A stretch of DNA of 64,000 bases from CAZHLD01 sp964533185. Its GTDB lineage: Bacteria; Acidobacteriota; Terriglobia; Acidiferrales; UBA7541. The position numbers and the translations under genes are program-made. The stretch spans positions 1 to 64,000 of the forward strand of contig CAZHLD010000006.1 in NCBI GenBank assembly GCA_964533185.1, read 5' to 3'. This document shows, one piece after another, positions 52,117-61,147 of this stretch. Under the pieces are notes generated by a model. It was not told where the DNA came from and made no database searches. It saw only the letters and a program-made list of their open reading frames with translations. Each line of letters starts with the position of its first letter. Position 1 is the stretch's first letter.

Positions 52117-52971
52117 ATGAGCTCCTCACCATCCCCTACCACTCCCGGCGTCCGTCGCCGCTGGCTATTTCTCATCCTGGCCCTGGCCTTTCTCTTCGTC
52201 CTGATGCCCTTTCTGTTCTGGCAATCCACCTGGTTTGGCCGCCCTCTCTCGGATTCCGACCTCGACAAACAGCTCGCTGACCTCGCCCATCCCCGCAAAG
52301 TCCAGCACGCTCTCTTTCAACTCGCCGAGCGTCTCTCCAGCCCCGACCCCGCCCTGCGCGCCTCCGCCCGCCGCTGGTACCCGCAACTCGTCGCCCTCAC
52401 CTCGAGCCCTGTCGCCGAGCTTCGCCTCACCTCTGCATCCGTCATGGGCCAATCCTCGGACGATCTTCCCGAGTTCCGCGCCGCCCTCGCCGCTCTTCTC
52501 GCCGACCCCAACCCCATGGTCCAGCGCAACGCCGCGCTTTCTCTTGTCCATTTCCGCGATGCCTCCGGCCGCGCCATCATCCTCTCCATGCTCGAGCCTT
52601 ACCGCGAACCCGCTCCTCTCGCCGGCACACTTTCCCAGCGCCTCAAGCCCGGCGACACCGTCAACCCCGGCACGCTCATTGGCCGCATTGTCATCGGGGA
52701 AGAGAAGCACGAGCTCCGCTGCGAAGTCCCCGGCACGCTCGACCGCTGGCTCGTCCCCGACGGCTCACCCGTCTCCTCCGGCCAAAACGTCGCCAAAATC
52801 TCCCCCAGCCCCGAAATTGTCTGGGAGGCCCTGCGCGCCCTTTACGTCATCGGCCAGCCCGAAGACCTTCCCGTTGTCGAACGCTACGCCCGCGGCGCCC
52901 CCAACCTCCCCGACACCATCCGCCGCCAGGCCGACCTCACCGCCCGCTCCCTCCGCTCCCGCTCCCCTTAA
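52117..52971 (+). CDS. Membrane-anchored HEAT-repeat protein with barrel-sandwich hybrid domain
   Basis: A 284-residue protein. A transmembrane helix at about 15-38 is followed by helical HEAT-like repeats (about 45-165; LRASARRWYPQLVALTSSPV, NPMVQRNAALSLVHFRD). A biotinyl/lipoyl-like barrel-sandwich hybrid is inserted at about 166-228 (GTLSQRLKPGDTVNPGTLIG, ...PDGSPVSSGQNVAKI), then another HEAT-like unit. No biotin- or lipoyl-lysine motif is visible, so the barrel is probably structural, as in membrane-fusion proteins. Function unknown; the neighbours are oxidase-assembly genes. Confidence 0.72.
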   Translation: MSSSPSPTTPGVRRRWLFLILALAFLFVLMPFLFWQSTWFGRPLSDSDLDKQLADLAHPRKVQHALFQLAERLSSPDPALRASARRWYPQLVALTSSPVAELRLTSASVMGQSSDDLPEFRAALAALLADPNPMVQRNAALSLVHFRDASGRAIILSMLEPYREPAPLAGTLSQRLKPGDTVNPGTLIGRIVIGEEKHELRCEVPGTLDRWLVPDGSPVSSGQNVAKISPSPEIVWEALRALYVIGQPEDLPVVERYARGAPNLPDTIRRQADLTARSLRSRSP

Positions 52972-53062
52972 CATTGCCTCCGCCCCCGCGCCCACTAAAA
53001 CAAATCAGGCCGGCGAGTAGCCGGCCCTTTTCAAACGGTGAACGGATAACGTCAAACGAGCT

Positions 53063-53443
53063 TCAGTACGGCATCACCCCGTGCCCCGTCTCCCACTCCG
53101 CCAGCGGCACCAGATCAATCGCGTCCCACGGACACCCTTCCAGGAACGCCCCTTCCGGCCCTTTGCTCGTGCACAGCTTGCACCCGATACACAGCAGCGG
53201 GTCCACCACGATCCGCCCGAACGGCGGCTGGTCGGGGTCTTTCATCCAATACATGCACTGCTCCACCGGACAATACTCCACGCACGCCGGCGACCCAGCG
53301 CATCCCGTGCAGCACTCGTTGATCACCGCCAGGATGTGCGGCTTCCGCTTGCGCTTCGTCGACGTTCCCTCCGACATCGGCTCAGCCTTCACCGCTTCGC
53401 CCGCCTCAAACTCCGCGATCGTCGGTGTCCACAGTTCCGCCAC
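53063..53443 (-). CDS. 2x[4Fe-4S] ferredoxin
   Basis: A 126-residue ferredoxin. Cluster motifs are C45-x2-C48-x5-C54-x3-C58-P and C85-x2-C88-x2-C91-x12-C104-P. The first has a longer C-to-C loop than classical 2[4Fe-4S] ferredoxins, and the second has a nine-residue insertion before the last Cys. The N-terminal 35 residues are a charged extension (KAEPMSEGTSTKRKRK). It is on the opposite strand to its neighbours and has no visible oxidoreductase partner. Confidence 0.87.
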   Translation of the reverse strand: MAELWTPTIAEFEAGEAVKAEPMSEGTSTKRKRKPHILAVINECCTGCAGSPACVEYCPVEQCMYWMKDPDQPPFGRIVVDPLLCIGCKLCTSKGPEGAFLEGCPWDAIDLVPLAEWETGHGVMPY

Positions 53444-53571
53444 GGTTCACCCTTCTTGTTCCGCTGTCATTCTGAGTCCCGATGTCTTCTATCGGGACGA
53501 GGAATCCCTCTGCCTGTCGCTTCTCTTGTATTCTTGCTGACGCCTCGCACCTTGTCAATTATACTTCGCCC

Positions 53572-54147
53572 ATGAAATTCTCGTCCCGGCTCTGTTCCGT
53601 ACTGACCATTCTCGTATTCCTTCTCCTCGCCTCCTGCATGGTTCGCTCCGTCCATCCCTGGCTCAAGAAAGAAAACGTCCTCTTCGAAGAAGACCTGCTG
53701 GGCGGCTGGGTGGGCGTCTCCGCAGCCGGCAAGGACGTGGCCATGACCTTTGTCCGCGGGAAAGGGAACACCTACGAGGTGCAATACTCCGAAGGCGATA
53801 GCCACGGCGTCTTCATCGGCCTGCTCGGCAAATTCGGCTCCGACTATTTCCTCGACTTCCGCCCCAAGGAGGCCGCTCCCGGCATTGGCGGCTTGTTGAT
53901 GTTCCCCTCCCACAGCGTCGCTCGCCTCGAAATCGCCCGCGACCGCCTCACCGTCCTTCAGCTCGATTATGGCGCCTTCAAAGCCGAGGCCAAGCTCGAC
54001 CGCCTCCGCGACCTCCGCTTCGCCTGGGACGACGACGATGAGCTCATCATCACCTCGCCCACCGACGACCTCCAGCTTTTCCTCCTCGGCCTCTCCCGCG
54101 ACTCCAAACTCTACGCCCCGCCACTCCGCCTCTCCCGCCGCAAATAG
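53572..54147 (+). CDS. Lipoprotein of unknown function
   Basis: A 191-residue protein with a lipoprotein signal (LTILVFLLLASC, lipidated C22). The mature part looks like one beta-rich domain (LLGGWVGVSAAGKDVAMTFV, ...YEVQYSEGDSHGVFIGLLG), about the size of a lipocalin-like fold; I do not recognise the family. ATG 53572 is chosen because the upstream extension is a fixed-end palindrome. It is flanked by repeats. Confidence 0.72.
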   Translation: MKFSSRLCSVLTILVFLLLASCMVRSVHPWLKKENVLFEEDLLGGWVGVSAAGKDVAMTFVRGKGNTYEVQYSEGDSHGVFIGLLGKFGSDYFLDFRPKEAAPGIGGLLMFPSHSVARLEIARDRLTVLQLDYGAFKAEAKLDRLRDLRFAWDDDDELIITSPTDDLQLFLLGLSRDSKLYAPPLRLSRRK

Positions 54148-54318
54148 CGGCTTTGGTAGCGCCGGCTTCCAGCCCGCTACTTGTCATCCCAAACGCAGCG
54201 ATCGAAGATTCCGGCCTTCCCGGAAGGGTCTGCTTTTGGTTTTGTAGCGCTGCCCTTCAAGGCAGCATCCAATACCTTCGCGCCTACGGCCAACGCATAA
54301 CGAGTAACGAATCACGTC
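54148..54318. repeat. Repeats between the lipoprotein and icd genes
   Basis: GTAGCGCCGGCTTCCAGC hairpin, a fixed-end palindrome with GATCGAAGATTCCGG (about 54182-54236) and GCGCTGCCCTTCAAGGCAGC. CGCATAACGAGTAACGAATC heptads end at the 3' end of the minus-strand gene. Confidence 0.62.
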
Positions 54319-55335
54319 TTACCTGACCCCGACTCGCTCCAGCGCCCCAATCACCGCGCCGGTAAACTCCTCGGTCGTCGCTTGTCCGCCCAAATCCCGC
54401 GTCAACATCTTCCCTTCGCGGTACACCTGCTCAATCGCCAACCGCACCCGCTCCGCCGCCTCCGCCTCTCCCAGGTGGTCGAGCATCATAACCCCGCTCA
54501 GAAGGATTGCCGTTGGGTTCGCAATGCCTTTGCCTGCGATGTCCGGCGCCGTCCCGTGCACCGCCTCAAACAACGCGCAGTCCACGCCCAGGTTCCCGCT
54601 CGGCACCACGCCCAGCCCGCCCACCAGCCCCGCCGCCAGGTCGCTCACCACGTCTCCGTAGAGGTTCGGCAGCAACAACACGTCAAACTGGTGCGGGTTC
54701 ATCACCATTTGTAGGCAGGTGTTATCCACGATCAATTCTTTGTACTCAATCTCCGGGTACTCCGCCGCCACCCGCCGCACCGACCGCAGAAACAGCCCGT
54801 CCGACAGCTTCATGATGTTGGCTTTGTGAATGGCATGGATTTTCTTCCGCCCGTGCTTCCGCGCGTACTCAAACGCAAACTGCGCAATCCGCGTCGACGC
54901 CTTCTCCGTAATGATCTTCAGGCTCTCCACCACCCCCGGCACCACCGTATGTTCCAGCCCCGCGTACAGGTCCTCGGTGTTTTCCCGCACGATCACCACG
55001 TTCACGTCGCCGTACCGCGAACTCACTCCCGGCAGGTTCCGCACTGGCCGCAGGTTCGCGTAGAGGTCCAGTTGCTGTCGCAGCCCCACGTTGATGCTCG
55101 GCGGCCCCTCTGCCACCGGAGTCGTCATCGGCCCCTTCAGCGCCACTTTGTTCCGACGAACCGACTCAATCACCTCGGCGTACGGGTACTCGCTCCGCTG
55201 GCCCGCCGCCACCGGTCGCGGCGAAATCTCCTCCCACTCAATGGCCACGCCCACGGCGTCAATCACGCGCTTCGCCGCTAGCGCCACCTCCGGCCCTATC
55301 CCATCCCCCGGCAACAATGTGACTTTCCGTCTCAT
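54319..55335 (-). CDS. icd: NAD(+)-type isocitrate dehydrogenase
   Basis: A 338-residue beta-decarboxylating dehydrogenase of the short NAD-dependent IDH type, making 2-oxoglutarate. It starts VTLLPGDGIGPEV. The substrate loop ENTEDLYAGLEH marks an isocitrate rather than isopropylmalate enzyme. HAIHKANIMKLSDGLF carries the catalytic Lys, and the metal Asp residues lie in ELIVDNTCLQMV and NLYGDVVSDLAAG. EAVHGTAPDIAGKG is the NAD-binding loop. ATG 55335 has GGGAGAG upstream; the longer start 55380 is rejected. Homoisocitrate dehydrogenase cannot be fully excluded. Confidence 0.9.
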   Translation of the reverse strand: MRRKVTLLPGDGIGPEVALAAKRVIDAVGVAIEWEEISPRPVAAGQRSEYPYAEVIESVRRNKVALKGPMTTPVAEGPPSINVGLRQQLDLYANLRPVRNLPGVSSRYGDVNVVIVRENTEDLYAGLEHTVVPGVVESLKIITEKASTRIAQFAFEYARKHGRKKIHAIHKANIMKLSDGLFLRSVRRVAAEYPEIEYKELIVDNTCLQMVMNPHQFDVLLLPNLYGDVVSDLAAGLVGGLGVVPSGNLGVDCALFEAVHGTAPDIAGKGIANPTAILLSGVMMLDHLGEAEAAERVRLAIEQVYREGKMLTRDLGGQATTEEFTGAVIGALERVGVR

Positions 55336-55733
55336 GTACTCTCCCAGAACCCCACGCCCACTCGATTCTTCCGCCTCCAAACTCTTCCGCTCCTCGTTCC
55401 GTCACCCCGAGGCTCGACGCTTCTTGTCGGGCCGAGGGATCTGCTTTTCAGTCTCTTCTCTCTCAACTCTCAACCCTTAACTCTTCACTCTCCAATCTTT
55501 CCCGCACCCCGCGCAAATCCTCATTTTACGGGATTCCTTCTCTCTTGTCGAAGCGCCCTTCTCGCCCTGTGTTTTCTCTGTCTCTGCGCCCTTTCTTTCA
55601 CTGCCTCTGTGCTCTCTGCGTTGAAATCCCCCTCTTTCAATTCCGCCATTACCCCGCCCTCACGCCCGCATCTAATCCGTGTGGGGCAGGGAACAGTCCC
55701 CGCCCCGCCCGTGCATGATTTGACAGACTCTGC
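55336..55733. repeat. Intergenic repeats between icd and the Fe-S carrier gene
   Basis: About 400 bases without a gene. A fixed-end palindrome (about 55400-55445) is followed by CTCAACT/CTTAACT/CTTCACT heptads (about 55465-55490) and two CTCTGTG/CTCTGCG blocks (about 55565-55625). A GGGGCAGGGAACAGTCCCC palindrome holds a GGGCAGGGAA motif (55684-55693). Confidence 0.68.
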
Positions 55734-55739
55734 TATAAT
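55731..55739 (+). promoter_or_regulatory. Extended -10 promoter element before the Fe-S carrier gene
   Basis: TGCTATAAT (55731-55739): a consensus -10 hexamer with an extended TGn. A TTGACA lies upstream at 55719-55724 but only 9 bases away, so it cannot act as the partner -35. The gene starts 51 bases downstream. Confidence 0.5.
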
Positions 55740-55789
55740 AGGGTTGTCTTAAATCCGTCTTTTTCTCAGAAGGAGCCAGGAGAACCCCT

Positions 55790-56113
<324 letters not shown>

Positions 56114-56301
56114 CAAAGTGGCACCGGCACTCCTGCCTGTGCCCCATGCCTCATCTTGTCCAACTGCTTGGGGCGTCTGACCCGTATCGCCTTACTCCAT
56201 CATCCGGAGACGATCCGATGAGGATCGCCGAAGGACCTCAACGACTTGTCCATTTGCTATGGGATGCCGTTCGAAGAAAGTTTTTTCCTAACCCCTACTC
56301 C

Positions 56302-56796
56302 CTAGTTCTTCATCGCCTGCAATCTCTTCACCGCCGACTGCGCTCCCCGGTGCTGTGGGTTCTCCTTCTGCGCTGCTCGGTACTCCGCAAGTGCCTTCTC
56401 AAACATCCCTTTTTTCTCGTACACCCTTCCCAGGTTAAAGTGCGGGAAACAGTAGCTCTCATACCTCGGCGCCTCGAACGCTTTCTTGAACCACTCAATC
56501 GCCTCGTCCTCCCGCCCCAGCTCGATCAGGTACGCGCCGATGTCGTTGTACGGGTTGCCAAACGTCGGATCCACTTCGATCGCCCTCAAACACTCGGCGA
56601 TCGCATCCTCCCACCGCCCCTCGAAACTGTACGTCCAGCCCAGAAACGTGTGCCCCTCCGCCGTCGGGCACATCTCCAGCGACTCCCGGTAGAGCCGCTT
56701 CGCTTCCGCGAGGTCTCCCGCCATCTGCTGGCGGTGCGCCTCAGCAAACAGCTCCTCCGCCCGTTCCCGCCTCACTCGTTCTCCTTCGGTTTCCAT
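56302..56796 (-). CDS. TPR protein
   Basis: A 164-residue all-helical protein made of about four tetratricopeptide repeats (AEAKRLYRESLEMCPTAEGH, AIAECLRAIEVDPTFGNPYN, AIEWFKKAFEAP, ALAEYRAAQKENP). No signal peptide or other domain. TPR proteins mediate protein contacts; the partner is unknown. On the opposite strand to both neighbours, with no operon. Confidence 0.85.
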   Translation of the reverse strand: METEGERVRRERAEELFAEAHRQQMAGDLAEAKRLYRESLEMCPTAEGHTFLGWTYSFEGRWEDAIAECLRAIEVDPTFGNPYNDIGAYLIELGREDEAIEWFKKAFEAPRYESYCFPHFNLGRVYEKKGMFEKALAEYRAAQKENPQHRGAQSAVKRLQAMKN

Positions 56797-56948
56797 GGCC
56801 CACTCGTCCGACCGATTATACTCCCCGCCTTTGCGGCCTCATAACCGGGCGACCTCTTGACCTCGCAATCTCGCGACTTCTTGACCTCCTCTTCACCCTC
56901 GACTCTGAACTCTCAACTCCCAACTTTCAACTGTGCTAGTCTTCCCCC
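56797..56948. repeat. Tandem repeats before nadE
   Basis: A run of CGACCTCTTGACCTCGCAATC type (about 56849-56888, period 9-10), then CTCAACT/CCCAACT/TTCAACT heptads (about 56909-56930). The nadE GTG follows 19 bases later. Confidence 0.62.
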
Positions 56949-58586
56949 GTGAAGCTCGCTCTCGCCCAATTCAACCCCACGGTCGGCGACTTCGCCGGCA
57001 ATTCCGCCCGTATCCTCGACTTCGCCCGCAGAGCCAAAGACCGCGGCGCCCAGCTCGCCGTATTCAGCGAACTTTGCCTTTGCGGCTATCTCCCGCAGGA
57101 CCTCCTCGAGCGCCCCGCCTTCCTCGAGCGGTGCCGCTCTGAGCTGGCTTGTCTGGCCAAGAAACTCCCCATCGCCGCCATCATCGGCTATCCCGGCCGT
57201 GCCGACGACTCCACCGGCAAGCCCATCTCCAACGCCGCCGCGCTTCTCTTTCAGGGCCACATCGTCTTCGAGCAGCACAAAATGCTTCTCCCCACCTACG
57301 ATGTCTTCGACGAGTCCCGCTACTTTCAGCCCGCCAAATCCCAGCGCGTCTTCGCCTTCGGCGGCGAGCAGCTCGGCATCACCATCTGCGAAGACGTTTG
57401 GAACGACAAAAACTACTGGGCCAATCGCCTCTACGAACGCGACCCTGTCGCCGAGCTGGTAGGGCAGGGAACTACTCTGCTCATCAACATCTCCGCCTCA
57501 CCTTACACCCTCGGCAAGCGCGCCCTTCGCCTTGAAATGCTCCAGACGATGGCCCGTGCCCACCGCCGCCCCGTCGTGTACGTCAATCAGGTCGGCGGCA
57601 ACGACAGTCTCATCTTCGATGGTTCGAGCCTTGCCCTCACCGCCGACGGCCGTGTTGCCGCTCAGGCCCGCTCGTTCGACGAGGACCTGGTCGTCTTTGA
57701 CACGCCCACTTCCACCGGCGACGTCCGCCCCCAGCCCGCCGACGAGCTCGAAGTCGCCTACCTCGCCCTCGTCTGCGGCGCCCGCGACTACGTCCGCAAG
57801 TGCGGCTTCCAGAAGGTCATCATCGGTCTCTCGGGCGGCATTGACTCCGCCGTGGTCGCCTCCATCGCCGTCGGCGCCCTCGGCCCCGAAAATGTCCTCG
57901 GCGTGGCCATGCCCGGCCCCTTCTCCTCTGCCGGGGCTCTCCGCGACGCCCGCCGCCTCTCCGAAAACCTCCGCATCGGATTCTTGGTCCTGCCCATCGA
58001 GGAAGTCTTCCGCGCCTATCGCCTCACCCTTCGCGCCGCCTTCGAAGGCCGCACCGAAGACGTCACTGAAGAAAACATCCAGGCGCGCATCCGCGGTAAT
58101 TTCCTCATGGCCCTCTCCAATAAATTCGGTTCGATGGTTCTGAGCACCGGCAATAAATCCGAACTCGCCGTTGGCTACTGCACTCTTTACGGCGACATGG
58201 CCGGTGGCCTCGCCGTCATCTCCGACGTCCCCAAGACCATGGTTTACGAGCTCGCCCGCCACATCAACCGGGGCAGGGAAGTGATCCCCGCTGAAACCAT
58301 CAGCAAACCTCCCTCCGCCGAGCTCCGCCCCAACCAAACCGACCAGGACACTCTTCCCGCCTACGACGTTCTCGACCGCATCCTCAAGGCTTACATCGAA
58401 GACCTCCGCAGCCCGCAGGAAATCGCCGACCACTACGGCTTCCCTCTCGACCTCGTTCGCGCCATCGCCCTCCGCGTCGACCACAACGAGTACAAGCGCC
58501 AGCAAGCTCCTCCCGGCCTCAAAATCACCAGTAAAGCCTTCGGCCTCGGCCGCCCCTTCCCCATCGCCCAGAAGTTCTCCCCGTAG
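56949..58586 (+). CDS. nadE: Glutamine-dependent NAD+ synthetase
   Basis: A 545-residue bifunctional enzyme. The N-terminal nitrilase-type glutaminase domain (1-260) has the triad E41 (FSELCLCGY), K111 (QHKMLLPTYD) and C147 (ITICEDVW). The C-terminal synthetase domain has the PP-loop SGGIDS at 295-300 and ends with KITSKAFGLGRPFPI. It amidates nicotinate adenine dinucleotide with ammonia from glutamine. Start GTG 56949. Two GGGCAGGGAA motifs occur within the gene (57462-57471 and 58271-58280). The protein is of the shorter bacterial type (about 540-580). Confidence 0.95.
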   Translation: MKLALAQFNPTVGDFAGNSARILDFARRAKDRGAQLAVFSELCLCGYLPQDLLERPAFLERCRSELACLAKKLPIAAIIGYPGRADDSTGKPISNAAALLFQGHIVFEQHKMLLPTYDVFDESRYFQPAKSQRVFAFGGEQLGITICEDVWNDKNYWANRLYERDPVAELVGQGTTLLINISASPYTLGKRALRLEMLQTMARAHRRPVVYVNQVGGNDSLIFDGSSLALTADGRVAAQARSFDEDLVVFDTPTSTGDVRPQPADELEVAYLALVCGARDYVRKCGFQKVIIGLSGGIDSAVVASIAVGALGPENVLGVAMPGPFSSAGALRDARRLSENLRIGFLVLPIEEVFRAYRLTLRAAFEGRTEDVTEENIQARIRGNFLMALSNKFGSMVLSTGNKSELAVGYCTLYGDMAGGLAVISDVPKTMVYELARHINRGREVIPAETISKPPSAELRPNQTDQDTLPAYDVLDRILKAYIEDLRSPQEIADHYGFPLDLVRAIALRVDHNEYKRQQAPPGLKITSKAFGLGRPFPIAQKFSP

Positions 58587-59085
58587 CTGTAGGACAGGCT
58601 TCAGCCTGTCCTCCTTGGTCCGGGCACGCCATGGCGCTACCGTTCTTGGACTGCGGCGGTTTGCCGCCGCTTTGCTTTGGTCGCGCCGTCACCCTTTCCC
58701 GCGGTTTGCGGTGCCACAGGCACTTCTGCCTGTGTCCCTCACCCCAGTCATCCTGAGCGCGCCCGACGAGGGTGCGCGAAGGATCTCAACGTCATGTGCT
58801 TGCCCGGACGTTGGACCGTCTTCTCCCAGTAGGGGCGCGCAGCGCACGCCCACTCCCATTGGCGCGGGCATCCTTGCCCGTGTATTTTCTTCTCTCTGCC
58901 CTCTGCGCTTCCTCTGCGTACGGCGCCTGCCCCGACCCGGTCGGGGCGCCTCTGCGTTATATTTTTCTTTCTTCTCTTTGTGTTCCTGCCTCTCTCGTGT
59001 TAAATCATTCCCTGCCGGCTTCACTCGATTCGCCGCGTTTGAAATCTGCAATGTGAAATTTCTTACTCGGGAAGGGAACTACTCC
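58587..59085. repeat. Intergenic repeat mosaic between nadE and the DsbA-like gene
   Basis: 499 bases with no supported gene. Hairpin GGACAGGC/GCCTGTCC (58592-58611), GCCACAGGCACTTCTGCCTG (about 58712-58731), a fixed-end palindrome (about 58749-58790) and small 'gcgcgc' hairpins. A CTCTGCG block with the nested CCCCGACC/GGTCGGGG palindrome lies at about 58895-58960. The frame from 58615 is open through all this but is non-coding in appearance. GGGAAGGGAA (59069-59078) lies before the gene. Confidence 0.7.
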
Positions 59086-59973
59086 ATGATCCTCCACTTG
59101 CTCCTCGCAATCCTCTTCACCGCCGCCTCCCTCTCCGCCCAGGCTCCTCCCTCCCAGGCCCCCTCCAAGTCTCCCGCCCCCACCGACACCTCCGCCATCG
59201 GCAAAAAAGTCGAATCCCATCTCCGCAAACTCTACGCCTGGGGCCCTTCCTTCAAACTCACCATCGGCCCTCTCCAGCCCGCTCCTGTCGCCGGCTTCTA
59301 TCAGGTGGACGTCCAGGTCGCCCTCGGCGATGAGTCCAACACGCTCACCGTTTACGTCTCCCGCGACTCCCGCTTCCTCTTCCGCGGCGATCTCGACGAC
59401 ATGTCCGCCGACCCCTTCGCCACCGCCCGCGCCAAGATCCGCACGGCCGGCAATCCCTCCAAAGGCCCCGCCAACGCCGCCGTCACCGTCGTCGAGTTCT
59501 CCGACTTCCAGTGTCCCACCTGCCGCCAGCTCCACAATCTCCTCCGCGAAGTCGCCCCCAACTACCCTCAGGTCCGTTTCGTCTTCAAGGATTTCCCTCT
59601 CACTCAGATCCATCCCTGGGCCATGACCGCCGCCCTAGCCGCCCGGTGTGTCTTCCAGCAGAACCCCGACGCCTTCTGGACCGTCCACGACGCCATCTAC
59701 GACAATCAGGATGCCATCACGCCCCAGAACGCCCGCTCCCGCATGTTGGACTTCGCCCAGCAGGCCGGCGTCAATCCAGAAGCCGTCCGCGCCTGCATGT
59801 CCACCCCCGCCGCGGCCCAGGCCGTCCAGGCCAATCTCGCCGAAGGCCAGGCCCTCAAGGTCGCCAATACGCCGACGGTCTTCATCAACGGCCGCCGCCT
59901 CATCGGCGCCAACCGCGACCTCCTCCTCCAATACATCCAGTACGAACTTTCCACCGCCGCCCCCCAGCAATAG
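59086..59973 (+). CDS. Secreted DsbA-like thiol oxidoreductase
   Basis: A 295-residue periplasmic protein. The signal peptide MILHLLLAILFTAASLSAQA is followed by a Pro-rich linker and an N-terminal beta-rich domain (about 40-115). The C-terminal thioredoxin-like DsbA domain has the active site C143-P-T-C146 and the cis-Pro in ANTPTVFINGR. The nature of the first domain resembles the N-terminal dimerisation parts of DsbC/DsbG. GGGAAGGGAACTACTCC gives a ribosome binding site. It may keep CxxCH cysteines or other exported proteins in the right redox state. Confidence 0.87.
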   Translation: MILHLLLAILFTAASLSAQAPPSQAPSKSPAPTDTSAIGKKVESHLRKLYAWGPSFKLTIGPLQPAPVAGFYQVDVQVALGDESNTLTVYVSRDSRFLFRGDLDDMSADPFATARAKIRTAGNPSKGPANAAVTVVEFSDFQCPTCRQLHNLLREVAPNYPQVRFVFKDFPLTQIHPWAMTAALAARCVFQQNPDAFWTVHDAIYDNQDAITPQNARSRMLDFAQQAGVNPEAVRACMSTPAAAQAVQANLAEGQALKVANTPTVFINGRRLIGANRDLLLQYIQYELSTAAPQQ

Positions 59974-60339
59974 GGTTTTGTTTCGCAGGCCCGTCCAAAA
60001 TCCCGGGCCCGAACCCCCCGCGGACTTCTCTTCCTCTGTGCTCCTTTGCGAACTCTGCGTCTCAGCGTTATCTTTCACCCTCTTTTCCCGTCTAATCCCA
60101 CCTCTTCCCCGCGCCTACGCACCAACTCACCTCGAGCAGGGAAGTGGTACCCTTGGAATCGCCTCTCGCCCCTAAGTCCTTTCCTGCCCACTCCGCCCCA
60201 CTCATTCCTCATGGTTAACATAATATACCTTATCGGACACAATGCATTCCCGGCCAAATGCTTCGTTGACAGCCCCTCCCAAGGCGCGTAAGGGTACTTC
60301 TCGGCCCTTTACTCCCACCGGGCCCCTCAAGGAGAACAG
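59974..60339. other. Gap with a tandem block and a possible weak promoter
   Basis: 366 bases without a gene. CTCTGTG/CTCTGCG block (about 60033-60070) and an AT-richer stretch (about 60205-60245). TTGACA lies at 60266-60271 with TAAGGG 17 bases on (60289-60294), a poor -10. Less repeat-dense than most gaps, and it may hold the true promoter of the next gene. Confidence 0.5.
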
Positions 60340-60789
60340 ATGATCAAGCGATTGGTCGGTGCAGTCGTAGTTTGCATTCTGTTGGTTGGTTCCTACGTTG
60401 TGACGGCGCAAGTAGTTCGTCCTTACCGCTATAGCTCTGTCTGGGACGTAGGCTTCATTCGCGTCAAGCCGGGCATGGACCAGGCCTACTTGGCCTACCT
60501 TGCCTCGGATTGGAAGAAGGAGCTGGATGCTCAGAAAGCCGAGGGAAACATCCTCTCCTACAAGGTGCTCCAAACCGAGCCCCACAACGCGGGCGACTTC
60601 ACGCTCATGCTCATGACCGAATACAAGGATCTGGCCACTATGGAGGCCAATGAGGCAAAGCGAGACGCGGTTGCCCAGAGAGTGATCGGCAACGATGCCA
60701 AACAGATGCAGGGCTACAAGGACCGTCTAGAGATTCGTGAAGTGTTGGGTAGTCGCCTCGCTCGCGAAATCATTCTGACCCCGCGTTAG
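60340..60789 (+). CDS. Small secreted protein of unknown function
   Basis: A 149-residue protein with a signal peptide (MIKRLVGAVVVCILLVGSY, VVTAQ). The mature part (SSVWDVGFIRVKPGMDQAYL ... AGDFTLMLMTEYKDLATMEA) has the beta-alpha-beta pattern of dimeric alpha/beta-barrel proteins (ABM or Dabb-like). AAGGAG precedes the ATG. G+C over 60361-60480 is about 55% by my count, lower than its neighbours, so it may be newer or differently constrained. It is preceded by an unusually repeat-poor leader. Confidence 0.72.
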   Translation: MIKRLVGAVVVCILLVGSYVVTAQVVRPYRYSSVWDVGFIRVKPGMDQAYLAYLASDWKKELDAQKAEGNILSYKVLQTEPHNAGDFTLMLMTEYKDLATMEANEAKRDAVAQRVIGNDAKQMQGYKDRLEIREVLGSRLAREIILTPR

Positions 60790-61147
60790 TCCGCGCTCTG
60801 CAGTTGAAGAGAATTCTTGTTGCCGGGCCGGCGGTCTCTTCCTGGCCGCCGGTCGCCGGCCACTTCCCTTCCCGCTTGTGGAGTGCGGGAGTTTGCTCCC
60901 GCTTTTCCCGTGCAACGCTGTCGTCTCGCCGGTTCTTTTTCTTCGGTAGCGCCGGCACCCTTGCCGGCGTCTTTGTAGCCGCCGTTCGTCCGCCTTTCTT
61001 CGGCGGACGAACCGCAATCCGTCATCTGGCAATTTCTGCCTCTCGTCGGCTTCCTTCCCGGGTGTGGTATTCTTTTCCCGTGAGCGTTTGCACAGCTTAC
61101 CCCTGTCCTCACGATCCGCTTAGACTCCTCACGCCGGAGTATCATCC
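60790..61147. repeat. Intergenic repeats between the small secreted protein and aspA
   Basis: 358 bases without a gene. Contains GGCCGGCGGTC...GCCGGCC hairpins, and a TTCCCTTCCC (60864-60873), the only reverse copy of the GGGNAGGGAA motif that I found. The empty GCGGGAG/CTCCCGC hairpin (60885-60902), the counterpart of the loop-filled copies at 41283 and 50838, and a GCCGGCACCCTTGCCGGC hairpin (about 60950-60967) follow. The last 100 bases are repeat-poor. Confidence 0.65.

Noticed and set aside
55719..55739. TTGACA followed by TATAAT as a full promoter
   Set aside because: The hexamers are only 9 bases apart, so they cannot be a -35/-10 pair. I kept only the extended -10 element.
58615..59085. 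Extended coding start of the DsbA-like gene at 58615
   Set aside because: The extension is made of hairpin, palindrome and CTCTGCG repeats. ATG 59086 has a good ribosome binding site and begins a clean signal peptide.
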